NCBI GenBank assembly: GCA_964508135.1
Contig: CAZDSU010000018.1
Location: 1-64,000, forward strand
Direction of reading: 5' to 3'
DNA from: UBA6168 sp964508135
GTDB lineage: Bacteria; Bacteroidota; Bacteroidia; Chitinophagales; Saprospiraceae
DNA: 64,000 nucleotides
In this document: positions 41,148 to 49,945 of the stretch, piece after piece
How the letters are laid out: every line of letters starts with the position of its first letter
Numbering within the stretch: the stretch's first letter is position 1
Notes under the pieces: generated by a model
Database searches by the model: none
Seen by the model: only the letters and a program-made list of their open reading frames with translations
What the model was told of the DNA's origin: nothing
Position numbers and translations under genes: made by a program

Positions 41148-43220
41148 ATGAAAAAAATCAACACCATCGGTGTCGTGGGCGCAGGAACCATGGGTTCCGC
41201 CCTGGCGCAGAAATTTGCGCAGGAAGGCTTCAAAACCTGGCTCGCCGACGTGTCCATGCAGCACGTGGAGCGCGGGCTGGCAGGCATCCGCAAAACAATG
41301 GCAGAAGGTGTGGAGCGCAAGGTTTTCACAGAAGAGCAGGTGCAGCTAACCTTCTCTCACCTACACGCCACCGACAAGCTGGAAGATTTGAAAACCTGCG
41401 ACCTCGTTGTGGAAGCCATTTTTGAGAACTTCGAAGCGAAATGTAGCTTGTTCAAAACCCTGTCGGGCATCGTGCCGCCGGAGACCATCCTGGCGACGAA
41501 CACCTCCTCCTTCTCCGTGACCGAGTTGGCGGCTTCGGTCAGCCAACCGGAGCGTTTCATCGGACTCCACTATTTTTATCATGCCGCCAAAAACAGGCTG
41601 GTGGAAATCATTCCCGGCGAAAAAACGGCACAGACCACGCTCGATGCTTGTTACCGCTTCTCCATCCAATCTGGGAAAGACGCCATTTTCACAAAAGACC
41701 GCTACGGCTTCGCCGTCAACAGGTTTTTCGTGCCCTGGCTGAACGAGGCGGTGCGGCTGTTGGAGAAATTGGGAAATTGGGAAATTGGGAAATTGGGGGG
41801 GACGTTCCCTTCTAATTTCCCAATTTCTCAATTTCCCAATTTCTCAATTTCCGCCGCTACCATTGACGCCGTCTGCTTGAAAACCTTCGGCATCGGCATG
41901 GGACCGTTTGCCCTGATGAACGCCACCGGCGTGCCCATCGCCCTTCATGCGCAGCGGACGCTGGAGGTTTTTGGAGCCTCGTACAAGCCCGCAGGCAGAC
42001 TGGAAGCGCAAGTGGAAAGCGGCAAAATTTGGGAAATCAGCGCCGAGCCGCCCGCCCTGTCGCCGGAACTGGAAAAGACCATCCACGAGCGGATGCTGGG
42101 CTGCGTGTTTTTCGTCTGCTCCCAGATTTTGGAAGAAAAAGTGTGCAGCCCCGCCGAACTGAACCGGGGCGCAAAAATCGGCTTGCGCTGGAAAAAAGGC
42201 CCGGTCGAACTGATGCAGCAGTACGGCGAAAGCGAAGTACACAGGCTGGTGGAAAAATACGCCAATCTTTACGGAGAAAAAATGCCAATCAGCATTGCCG
42301 CAGGCAACTGGAAAATGGAATACGTCACGCTGGAAATGCGGGGCGACCGAGCCATCATCACCCTCGCCCGCCCGGAAGACCTGAATGCCCTGAACGAGGA
42401 AGTGGTCGCCCAGTTGGACGAGAAATTTTCCATCGCCGATGCCGACCCTGCCGTGAAAACCATCTTCCTCACCGGCAGCGGCAAGGCATTCGTGGCAGGC
42501 GCCGACATCCGGTTTTTTGTGAAAAACATGAAAGCGGGAGCTTTGGAAAATATCGTGGCTTTCACCAAATACGGGCAGGTTGTTTTTGACAGGATTGACC
42601 ACTCCTCCAAACGGGTGGTGGCGCTCATCAACGGGCTGGCACTCGGCGGCGGCTTGGAACTTGCCCTCTGCGCCGACTTGCTGCTGGCAACGCCGAAAGT
42701 GAGCATGGCTTTCCCCGAAACCGGCATCGGTATCTACCCCGGATTGGGCGGCACGCAACGGACAGCGAAACGGGTGGGAAAGGGGCTTGCCAAGTACCTC
42801 ATCCTCACGGGAAAAATGTTGAGCGCCGCCGAAGCTGCTGAAATCGGGCTGGTGGATGCCGTGATTTCCCAGGACGAAATGTTCGACCTTTTGGACGGCA
42901 AAACCGATTTGCCGAAACGTGCCGAAAGGACGCCCGGCAGCAAGTGGGAGGCGCTTGGAAAGCTGTACGAGCGAAACAGCTTTAACGCCATCATCACAGG
43001 CGAATACGTCAACGGCAACCTCTCCGCCGAGGAAGTCGCCAAATTGGGCAAATCAATGCGCCAAAAAGCACCCATCGCCATGCAAATCGCCGAACGGCTC
43101 ATCGAAAATGCGGAAGGGCCTGCCTCGGAGTTGGAACAACTCATCCCGGTTTTCAGCACGTCCGATGCACTGCTGGGGCTAACGTCGGTCGGCAAGCGGG
43201 TGGAGTTTGAGGGAAAATAG
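41148..43220 (+). CDS. 3-hydroxyacyl-CoA dehydrogenase / enoyl-CoA hydratase fusion
   Basis: A 690-residue bifunctional beta-oxidation enzyme. Residues 1-400 are the dehydrogenase (IGVVGAGTMGSALAQKFA; TNTSSFSVTELA; GLHYFYHAAKNRLVEIIPG) and residues 410-690 the hydratase (FLTGSGKAFVAGADIRFFV; INGLALGGGLELALCADLL; ETGIGIYPGLGGTQR). The order is the reverse of FadB. In context it should act on 3-hydroxypimelyl-CoA and later intermediates. Residues about 206-235, just after NEAVRLLE, are not part of the family: they are encoded by an 89-bp palindromic repeat (41764-41852) inserted in frame in a loop before the MGPFALMN helix. Confidence 0.9.
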   Translation: MKKINTIGVVGAGTMGSALAQKFAQEGFKTWLADVSMQHVERGLAGIRKTMAEGVERKVFTEEQVQLTFSHLHATDKLEDLKTCDLVVEAIFENFEAKCSLFKTLSGIVPPETILATNTSSFSVTELAASVSQPERFIGLHYFYHAAKNRLVEIIPGEKTAQTTLDACYRFSIQSGKDAIFTKDRYGFAVNRFFVPWLNEAVRLLEKLGNWEIGKLGGTFPSNFPISQFPNFSISAATIDAVCLKTFGIGMGPFALMNATGVPIALHAQRTLEVFGASYKPAGRLEAQVESGKIWEISAEPPALSPELEKTIHERMLGCVFFVCSQILEEKVCSPAELNRGAKIGLRWKKGPVELMQQYGESEVHRLVEKYANLYGEKMPISIAAGNWKMEYVTLEMRGDRAIITLARPEDLNALNEEVVAQLDEKFSIADADPAVKTIFLTGSGKAFVAGADIRFFVKNMKAGALENIVAFTKYGQVVFDRIDHSSKRVVALINGLALGGGLELALCADLLLATPKVSMAFPETGIGIYPGLGGTQRTAKRVGKGLAKYLILTGKMLSAAEAAEIGLVDAVISQDEMFDLLDGKTDLPKRAERTPGSKWEALGKLYERNSFNAIITGEYVNGNLSAEEVAKLGKSMRQKAPIAMQIAERLIENAEGPASELEQLIPVFSTSDALLGLTSVGKRVEFEGK
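41764..41852. repeat. 89-bp palindromic repeat inserted in frame
   Basis: Tandem GAAATTGG-type units (about four) are followed by a 15-bp spacer and the complementary CCAATTTC-type units, giving a long hairpin inside the dehydrogenase gene. Related units without the second arm occur at the 3' end of hcrCA (about 13482-13512). Confidence 0.88.
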
Positions 43221-43240
43221 GCTGCCTATTCCAGGTAATT

Positions 43241-43273
43241 AAATCATGGTGATTTGAAAAATCACCATGATTT
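43241..43273. repeat. palindromic repeat family C, copy 2
   Basis: A 33-bp hairpin AAATCATGGTGATTTG... between the beta-oxidation fusion gene and the DoxX gene; one base differs from copy 1. Confidence 0.88.
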
Positions 43274-43305
43274 AGCTGCCTTAACATCAATAAAATTCAA
43301 ACGAC

Positions 43306-43740
43306 ATGAAACAACTCGACAACTTCTTCGACTGGTTCAACCGCAACCAACCCACTGCTTATGCTTTGATGAGGATTTTCTTGGGGATTGCCCTGACCGT
43401 CAGGGGCTTGTTCCTCATGAACAACCCCGATGCCCTGACTCGCCTGATTGACGAAAACACGCAGTACCTATGGTTTTCCGCCATCATCATTTCGCACATT
43501 GGGGGAGGCTTATCGCTGCTGCTCGGCATTTTCACCCGGTTGGGGGCGCTGATTCAAATCCCGATTTTGACGGCGGCGGTGTTCGTCGTCCATGCCGAAA
43601 AGGGGCTGATGATGGGCGGTCAATCGTTGGAACTGGCCGCTTTGGTGCTTTTCCTGCTTGTTATCTATTTTCTTTTTGGGCCTGGCCCACTATCGCTGGA
43701 CCAAAAGTTTTTCCATAAAAAATCAGGGGAAGCAGCTTGA
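43306..43740 (+). CDS. DoxX family membrane protein
   Basis: A 144-residue protein with four membrane helices in the DoxX/SURF4-like arrangement (LMRIFLGIALTVRGLFLM; AIIISHIGGGLSLLLGIFTRLGALIQI; LELAALVLFLLVIYFLFG). Family members are poorly defined; some belong to terminal oxidases or thiosulfate:quinone reductases, others to redox stress complexes. It is the last gene of the beta-oxidation block and is followed by a terminator-like hairpin. Role here unknown. Confidence 0.85.
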   Translation: MKQLDNFFDWFNRNQPTAYALMRIFLGIALTVRGLFLMNNPDALTRLIDENTQYLWFSAIIISHIGGGLSLLLGIFTRLGALIQIPILTAAVFVVHAEKGLMMGGQSLELAALVLFLLVIYFLFGPGPLSLDQKFFHKKSGEAA

Positions 43741-43805
43741 AACGAAAAGCCCGGCCTGTTCTAAAACTACCGTGGAGTTGGATAGAACCGGGTTGTTTCG
43801 TTTTC
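43739..43805 (+). terminator. terminator-like long hairpin after DoxX
   Basis: Interrupted arms (GAAACGAA, CCCGG, TTCTA and their complements TAGAA, CCGGG, TTTCGTTTT) pair across about 67 bp, starting at the DoxX stop codon and ending in a T-rich run. It separates the aromatic block from the porin-nar block. Confidence 0.6.
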
Positions 43806-43869
43806 TCGCAACCCGTTTTCCCCTCCATTTTGGTTGAATTATTTAGAGGGTTTTTAAATTGAAAAATAT

Positions 43870-43912
43870 TTAAGAGTTTTTTATCTTAATTAAAATACTC
43901 GCCGTAAAATTG
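43870..43912 (+). promoter_or_regulatory. composite promoter of the porin-nar block
   Basis: Perfect palindrome TTAAGA (43870-43875), 8 bp, TCTTAA (43884-43889), then TAAAATTG (43905-43912) starting 21 bp after the right half-site begins. The stretch from TCTTAATTAAAA to GCCGTAA is nearly identical to that at 60940-60963. This is the clearest example of the shared element. Confidence 0.65.
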
Positions 43913-43979
43913 GGGGTCAATTCAGGTGAGCAAAACTTTTAGGAGATACGCAGCCACTTGGTTTTGGAGCTATTAACTG

Positions 43980-45287
43980 ATGCCTGACTCATTGCTAAAC
44001 GAATCACTAACGAGCGTGAAAAAGACATTTTTCCTTCTTGCCTTTTTCGGTTTGGTGCCAGCAAGTCAACCTTGGGCGCAAATCGGAGCCGATCTCCGGT
44101 CGAGGGCAGAGTTCAGGCATGGGTATGGGACATTGGCGGCTGAATCTTCCAAACCTGCTTTTTTCATTTCACAGCGCAGCAGGCTGACCGCCGAACACCA
44201 GGAGAAAAAATTCCGGGTGAAGCTGTCCTTGCAGGATGTCCGGGTTTGGGGCGATGAAGAGCAATTGAGAGACTTGGCAGGCACGGCGCTGCATGAAGCG
44301 TGGGGCGAGTTCAGTTTCAACGACCACCTCAGCCTGAGGACCGGAAGGCAGGAACTCGTTTACGACGACCATCGCCTACTCGGCAACGTTGACTGGGTGC
44401 AACAGGCTCGAAGTCATGATGCCGCCCTGCTGAAATTTGTCAAAAACGGATGGAATGCCCACCTCGGAGCCGCCTACAACAACCAAGGTGAATCGTTTTT
44501 CAAAAGCGACTATACCTTAAATAATTACCGTGCGCTCTCCTGGTTTTGGCTCAACAGGACTTTTAAGGAGAAACTTAAGTTCAGCTTCACCGCCGTTACC
44601 GATGGCTACGAGGCAAGCGACACTTCCGGCAGCCTGCTTTACAGGTACACTTTCGGCCCGCTTCTCGAACTGGAAACCGGCGGCTTCAAACTAAAAGGCA
44701 CATTATATTATCAATGTGGTGAAAATGCCAGCCGCAAGAACATCAGCGCCTACCTAGCTGCCTTCAACCTGTCTTACAAGGTGAACAACCTGACCATCGG
44801 GGCTGGGGCGGACTACCTCTCCGGCACTGACGCATTGGACACAGGCAACAAGAAGTACAACACCTTTCATACCCTCTACCCCACCAACCACATTTTTTAT
44901 GGGCTGATGGATTACTTTTTGGACATCCCGGCCCACACCAGAAGTGGCGGACTCACAGATATTTACGGGCAAGCCCGTTTTAAATTTTCCGATAAAGTTG
45001 CGCTCGCTGTTGACCTGCACTACTTCCTGCTTTCAAATAATGTGATAAATCCTGCGGAACCCACAACCCCCATTGACAAAGGGCTGGGCACGGAAGCAGA
45101 TGCCGTGCTGGATTACAAGTTGCTTCCGCAGGTGAGCATAAAATCAGGCTTTTCGGTGATGATGCCCACCGCTTCCATGGAAGTGCTGAAGGGCGGCAAC
45201 AAGGACGAGTTTCAAGGCTGGGGCTGGCTGATGGTCACTTTCAAACCAGCATTTTTTACCCCGAAAACACCCGAACCAAGTAAATGA
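43980..45287 (+). CDS. AlgE-like outer-membrane porin, copy 2
   Basis: A 435-residue beta-barrel of the alginate-export family, paralogous to 34563-35852 (shared FFISQRSRL, LQDVRVWGDE, GRQELVYDDHRLL, YGLMDYFLDIP). A GTG at 44016 would give VKKTFFLLAFFGLVPASQPWAQ, a tidy signal peptide; the ATG at 43980 adds 12 residues and could also be used. It is the first gene after a shared-type promoter and precedes cytochrome c and narGHJI, so it may pass nitrate or nitrite, or an organic substrate. Not proven. Confidence 0.87.
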   Translation: MPDSLLNESLTSVKKTFFLLAFFGLVPASQPWAQIGADLRSRAEFRHGYGTLAAESSKPAFFISQRSRLTAEHQEKKFRVKLSLQDVRVWGDEEQLRDLAGTALHEAWGEFSFNDHLSLRTGRQELVYDDHRLLGNVDWVQQARSHDAALLKFVKNGWNAHLGAAYNNQGESFFKSDYTLNNYRALSWFWLNRTFKEKLKFSFTAVTDGYEASDTSGSLLYRYTFGPLLELETGGFKLKGTLYYQCGENASRKNISAYLAAFNLSYKVNNLTIGAGADYLSGTDALDTGNKKYNTFHTLYPTNHIFYGLMDYFLDIPAHTRSGGLTDIYGQARFKFSDKVALAVDLHYFLLSNNVINPAEPTTPIDKGLGTEADAVLDYKLLPQVSIKSGFSVMMPTASMEVLKGGNKDEFQGWGWLMVTFKPAFFTPKTPEPSK

Positions 45288-45315
45288 ATCATAGCGAATT
45301 TAAAAAGTATCCAAT

Positions 45316-46161
45316 ATGGAAAAATCGTTTTTCATCCTGGCTTTTTTCAGCCTGATGCTGGCAGGGCAAGTTTCCGCCCAGGACGCCAGCGCCACTGAAA
45401 CCTTGTTCAAGTCCAAATGCGGCATCTGCCACACCATTGGCAAGGGCAAGCTGGTAGGCCCCGACCTCGCCGGCGTACACCAGCGCCACCCGGAAGACTG
45501 GCTGCTGAACTTCGTCAGGTCTTCGCAAAAAATGATTGCCAGCGGCGATTCGGCTGCGGTAGCCCTTTTTGAAGCAAACAACAAACTGGTGATGCCCGAC
45601 CCGCTGATTTCCGATGCCGAAATCACATCCATCCTGAACTACATCGCCAGTAATTCAGGTGCGGGTGGCGCAGTGGAGGCTTACACCTCCATCCTCGATG
45701 ATGCCACGCCAGAAGACCTGGCAAACGGCAAAAACCTTTTTGAAGGGAGGGTCAGGCTTGCAAACGGAGGATCCGCCTGCATCTCCTGCCACAACGGGCT
45801 TTCCAAGACCTTTTTTGCTGAAAACAGCTACTCGGTCAAGGACATTTCCCAATCTTTTACCAACCTGGGAGAAGCTGGCGTGCGAGCCATTCTGGAAAAT
45901 CCGCCTTTCCCGGTGATGAAGCAAGCCTTTGAAGGGAAGCTGCTTGAACAGCAAGAGGTGCATGATTTATTGGTTTTTCTAAAAAATTCAACGCCAAAAA
46001 GTGCTGCCCAGGCTCAAACCGGTTTGCCTTCCGGTTTCCTGCTGTACGGCATCATGGGCGCCGGGGCTTTAGTACTGCTGATTTCGGGATTTTGGTACAG
46101 CAGGAAGAGCAAGAGCGTCAACCACGGCATTTACAAACGGCAGATAAAATCTTTTAACTGA
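45316..46161 (+). CDS. membrane-anchored diheme cytochrome c
   Basis: A 281-residue periplasmic cytochrome with a signal peptide (ending QVSAQ), two c-heme motifs CGICH (C35, C38, H39) and CISCH (C155, C158, H159), and a C-terminal membrane helix (about residues 238-258, YGIMGAGALVLLISGFWY). It directly precedes narG. Some nitrate reductases, such as in Thermus, work with a dedicated cytochrome (NarC), and this gene may play that part by taking electrons from quinol or passing them to another reductase. The exact partner is inferred. Confidence 0.88.
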   Translation: MEKSFFILAFFSLMLAGQVSAQDASATETLFKSKCGICHTIGKGKLVGPDLAGVHQRHPEDWLLNFVRSSQKMIASGDSAAVALFEANNKLVMPDPLISDAEITSILNYIASNSGAGGAVEAYTSILDDATPEDLANGKNLFEGRVRLANGGSACISCHNGLSKTFFAENSYSVKDISQSFTNLGEAGVRAILENPPFPVMKQAFEGKLLEQQEVHDLLVFLKNSTPKSAAQAQTGLPSGFLLYGIMGAGALVLLISGFWYSRKSKSVNHGIYKRQIKSFN

Positions 46162-46173
46162 TGGTTTAGAATA

Positions 46174-46224
46174 GTTGAGAAGGGTTGAGATAGTTTATCT
46201 GTCAACAACTCAACCCTTCTCAAC
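46174..46224. repeat. palindromic repeat family E, copy 1
   Basis: GTTGAGAAGGGTTGAG (46174-46189) and its exact complement (46209-46224), then two further CTCAACCA units, fill the region just before narG. A related copy lies at 54042-54135. Confidence 0.8.
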
Positions 46225-46256
46225 CACTCTCAACCACTCTCAACCTTATCCGCAAC

Positions 46257-49200
46257 ATGAGTTGGATAGAAGACATCATTTCTCCGCAAACCCGGCAATG
46301 GGAAGAGTTTTACCGCAACCGCTTTCAGCACGACCGCATCGTGCGCAGCACGCACGGCGTGAACTGCACGGGCGGCTGCTCCTGGCAAATCCACGTCAAG
46401 GACGGCATCGTCGTCTGGGAAACCCAACAGTTGGACTACCCGCTGCTGGAAAGCTCGCTTCCACCTTACGAGCCTCGTGGCTGCCAGCGGGGCATCTCCT
46501 ACTCTTGGTACCTCTACAGCCCGCTTCGAATCAAGTACCCGCTCATCAGGGGTTCATTGATAGATGCTTATGAGCGGGAAAAGCAGCGTGCCGGGGGCGA
46601 CCCGATGCAAGCCTGGGAAAACCTGCAAAACAACGAGGAGGCGCGCCGGAAGTACCAGCAAGCCCGTGGCAAGGGCGGTTTCCGTAGGGTAAGCTGGGAC
46701 ACCGTGCTCGAAATCATGGCGGTGGCCAACCTGTACACCGCCAAGAAATATGGTCCCGACAGGGTCTTTGGGTTCTCCCCCATCCCCGCCATGTCCATGT
46801 TGAGCTACGCAGCGGGGGGCAGGTTCCTCCAATTGTTCGGCGGCGCCAACCTGAGTTTTTACGATTGGTACTGCGACCTCCCGACCGCCTTCCCGGAAAT
46901 CTGGGGCGAGCAAACGGACGTTTGCGAAAGCGCCGACTGGTACAATTCCAAGATGATTGCCGACATGGGCGCCTGCCTCAACATGACCCGGACGCCCGAC
47001 TGCCACTTCTTCGCCGAGAGCCGCCACAACGGTACCAAGGCCGTCGTTTTTTCGCCCGACTTTAGCCAGGTCTGCAAATACGCCGACCAATGGGTGCCGC
47101 TCCACGCAGGCAGCGACGGGGCGTTCTGGATGGCGGTGACGCACATTATTCTAAAGGAATGGCACCACGAAAAGCAAACGCCCTACTTCCTGAAATACAC
47201 CAAGCAGTACACCGACAGCCCGCACCTTATCAGGCTGGAAAAAGACGGCGATACCTGGAAACCGGGCAGGATGATGCGGGCAAACGAGCTTGCCAAGTAC
47301 AAAGACATCGAAAACGGCGACTGGAAATTCCTCAACGTGGACGAGGACACGGGCAAGTTCGTGATTCCGAAGGGCAGCTCCGGCTTCCGCTGGGACAAGA
47401 AGGGCGGCAAGTGGAACATGAAACTGGAGGACGGCGAAACCGACGAAACCTACAACCCGGCGCTCACGCTGCTCAACCGGAGCGACGATGTGCTGCAAGT
47501 TGAATTCACCGAGTTCGGGCTTGCCAACCACCGCCTGCGCGGCGTGCCCGTGAAGTACGTCGAGACGGTTGATGGCAAAGTAGCCGTCGCCACCGTGTAC
47601 GACCTGACCATGGGGCAATACGGCGTGGGCAGGGGTCTGCCCGGCGACTACCCGGCAGACTACACCGACAAGGACGCCGCCTACACCCCAGCCTGGCAGG
47701 AGATTTTCACGGGAGTTGACTCCAAAACGGTCCTCCAGTTTGCGCAGGAATGGGCGAACACCGCCAACATCACGGGCGGCAAGTGCATGGTCATCGTCGG
47801 GGCGGGCATCAACCACTGGTATCACGCCAACCTGAACTACCGCTCCGCAATCATGGCGCTGATGCTCACTGGCTGCGTCGGCAAAAACGGCGGCGGCATG
47901 AACCACTACGTTGGTCAGGAAAAACTGGCGCCCGTGGATTCATGGGGCAGCATCGCTTTTGCCAAAGACTGGCACAATGCTTCTCGCCTGCAACAAGCCC
48001 CAATCTGGCATTACATCAACACCTGCCAGTACCGCTACGACGGGCAGTTTTCAAAGTACAACACCGTGCCGGACAACAAGTGGACCCGGCAGCACACCGC
48101 CGACACGATATGCCAATCGGTGCGCATGGGCTGGATGCCGTTTTACCCGCAGTTCAACGAAAACCCGCTCGAACTGAGCAAGGAAGCCACCGCCAATGGC
48201 GCAACTTCCAACAAGGAAATCCAGGACTACGTGCTGGAAAAACTGAAGTCCAAGAAGTTGAAATACGCCGTGAGCGACCCGGAAGCGCCGGAGAACCACC
48301 CCCGCGTGTGGTACATCTGGCGGGGCAACGCCATCATGGGCAGCATGAAGGGGCACGAGTACGCCCTCAAGCACTACCTCGGCACCCACTCCAACGCCAT
48401 CGCCGTTGACTCGGAAGATCACACCGAGGAGGTGCAGTGGCACGACGTCGCCCCGGTGGGCAAGATGGATTTGGTCGTGGACCTCAACTTCCGCATGGAC
48501 TCCTCGGCGCTGTACTCCGACATCGTGCTGCCAGCGGCTTCGTGGTACGAAAAAGCCGACCTCAACAGCACCGACCTGCACTCGTTCATCCACCCGCTGG
48601 GGCAGGCGATTGCGCCGGTCTGGGAGTCGAAAACCGACTGGGATATTTTCAAGCAGATTGCCAGGGTCACGAGCGAGTTGGCGAAAAAATACATGCCGGA
48701 ACTGCAGAAGGACATCGTGGCGACGCCCATTTCCCACGACTCTGACGGGGAAATTGCACAGCCAACCATCAAAGATTGGTACAAAGGCGAGTGCGAACCC
48801 ATTCCCGGCAAGACGATTCACAAGATTGCCGTGGAGGAGCGGGATTACACCAAAATCTACGACAAGTACATTTCGCTGGGCGACCTGATCAGGGAAAAAG
48901 GATTGGGCGCCCACGGCAACCACTACATGTGCGAGGATGCCTTCGATGAAATGCTCACCTCCAACCACTTCCACGTAGAAAATGTGGAAGGCAAACTTCG
49001 CCCGTCCATCAAAGAGGACGAATGGGCGGCAGACGCAGTGCTGCACCTATCCACGCTGACCAATGGCAAGCTGAACGTGGAGGCTTACAAAAATGCGGAG
49101 AAGAAAACGGGATTGGTGCTCGCCGACCTCGGCGAAGGCAGCAAGGACGTGCGCATCCGTTACGCCGACCTGCTGGCGCAGCCCCGCCGGTACAACACCT

Positions 49201-49874
49201 CGCCCCTCTGGTCGGGCTTGATGAACGACGGCAGGGCGTATTCAGCCTACACCTACAACGTCGAGCGACTGGTGCCCTGGAGAACTTTGACGGGTCGCCA
49301 GCACTTCTACCTCGACCACGAGCTGTACCTCGCCTACGGCGAAAACCTGCCGACCTACAAGCCTTCTCCCAAGCCCGAAGCTTACGGCGACCTGCGGGAC
49401 ACGCTTAAAAATGGCGACGCCAAAATCCTGAACTGCCTGACGCCTCACGGCAAGTGGCACATCCACTCCACCTACATGGAAAACCTGCGGATGCTCACCC
49501 TTTCGAGGGGCTGCGAGCCTTGCTGGCTCAACGAAAAGGACGCCGAGGAACTGGGCATCAAGGACAACGACTGGGTGGAAGTTTACAACGACCACGGGGT
49601 GTACTGCACCCGTGCGGTGGTCAGCGCCAGGATTCCGAAGGGCGTGTGCATCGTCTATCACGTGCCGGAGCGCACGGTGGGCATTCCCAAGTCGCAGGTG
49701 CGCGGCAACAAGCGGGCGGGCGGCCACAACAGTTTCACCCGCATCCACCTGAAGCCGAACTACCTGGCGGGCGGCTACGGGCAGTTTTCTTACCACTTCA
49801 ATTACTGGGGGCCCATCGCCCCGAACCGTGATACGCACGTGATTGTGAAGAAGATGGAGAAATTGGTGTGGTGA
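46257..49874 (+). CDS. narG: respiratory nitrate reductase alpha subunit
   Basis: Molybdenum subunit that reduces nitrate to nitrite on the cytoplasmic face of the membrane. 1205 residues, close to the usual 1220-1250. The FS0 [4Fe-4S] ligands are H33, C37, C41 and C76, with the same spacing as E. coli NarG; the Mo ligand Asp is D207 in FYDWYCDLPTAFPEIWGEQTD (usual DWYCDLP-x-GEQTD block). The N-terminus has only the degenerate twin-Arg remnant (RNRFQHDRIVRSTHG), so the protein stays inside. It is first of narGHJI; a family C hairpin separates it from narH. Confidence 0.96.
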   Translation: MSWIEDIISPQTRQWEEFYRNRFQHDRIVRSTHGVNCTGGCSWQIHVKDGIVVWETQQLDYPLLESSLPPYEPRGCQRGISYSWYLYSPLRIKYPLIRGSLIDAYEREKQRAGGDPMQAWENLQNNEEARRKYQQARGKGGFRRVSWDTVLEIMAVANLYTAKKYGPDRVFGFSPIPAMSMLSYAAGGRFLQLFGGANLSFYDWYCDLPTAFPEIWGEQTDVCESADWYNSKMIADMGACLNMTRTPDCHFFAESRHNGTKAVVFSPDFSQVCKYADQWVPLHAGSDGAFWMAVTHIILKEWHHEKQTPYFLKYTKQYTDSPHLIRLEKDGDTWKPGRMMRANELAKYKDIENGDWKFLNVDEDTGKFVIPKGSSGFRWDKKGGKWNMKLEDGETDETYNPALTLLNRSDDVLQVEFTEFGLANHRLRGVPVKYVETVDGKVAVATVYDLTMGQYGVGRGLPGDYPADYTDKDAAYTPAWQEIFTGVDSKTVLQFAQEWANTANITGGKCMVIVGAGINHWYHANLNYRSAIMALMLTGCVGKNGGGMNHYVGQEKLAPVDSWGSIAFAKDWHNASRLQQAPIWHYINTCQYRYDGQFSKYNTVPDNKWTRQHTADTICQSVRMGWMPFYPQFNENPLELSKEATANGATSNKEIQDYVLEKLKSKKLKYAVSDPEAPENHPRVWYIWRGNAIMGSMKGHEYALKHYLGTHSNAIAVDSEDHTEEVQWHDVAPVGKMDLVVDLNFRMDSSALYSDIVLPAASWYEKADLNSTDLHSFIHPLGQAIAPVWESKTDWDIFKQIARVTSELAKKYMPELQKDIVATPISHDSDGEIAQPTIKDWYKGECEPIPGKTIHKIAVEERDYTKIYDKYISLGDLIREKGLGAHGNHYMCEDAFDEMLTSNHFHVENVEGKLRPSIKEDEWAADAVLHLSTLTNGKLNVEAYKNAEKKTGLVLADLGEGSKDVRIRYADLLAQPRRYNTSPLWSGLMNDGRAYSAYTYNVERLVPWRTLTGRQHFYLDHELYLAYGENLPTYKPSPKPEAYGDLRDTLKNGDAKILNCLTPHGKWHIHSTYMENLRMLTLSRGCEPCWLNEKDAEELGIKDNDWVEVYNDHGVYCTRAVVSARIPKGVCIVYHVPERTVGIPKSQVRGNKRAGGHNSFTRIHLKPNYLAGGYGQFSYHFNYWGPIAPNRDTHVIVKKMEKLVW

Positions 49875-49885
49875 AAAAGGTATCT

Positions 49886-49919
49886 AAATCATGGTGATTT
49901 TAAAAATCACCATGATTTT
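49886..49919. repeat. palindromic repeat family C, copy 3
   Basis: A 34-bp hairpin (AAATCATGGTGATTTTAAAA...) between narG and narH, practically the same as copy 1. Confidence 0.9.
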
Positions 49920-49945
49920 AAAAAATGATTCAAAAAAAACATATC

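Noticed and set aside
46175..46573. Plus-strand frame starting in the family E repeat before narG
   Set aside because: It runs in the wrong frame over narG, which has unambiguous cofactor ligands.
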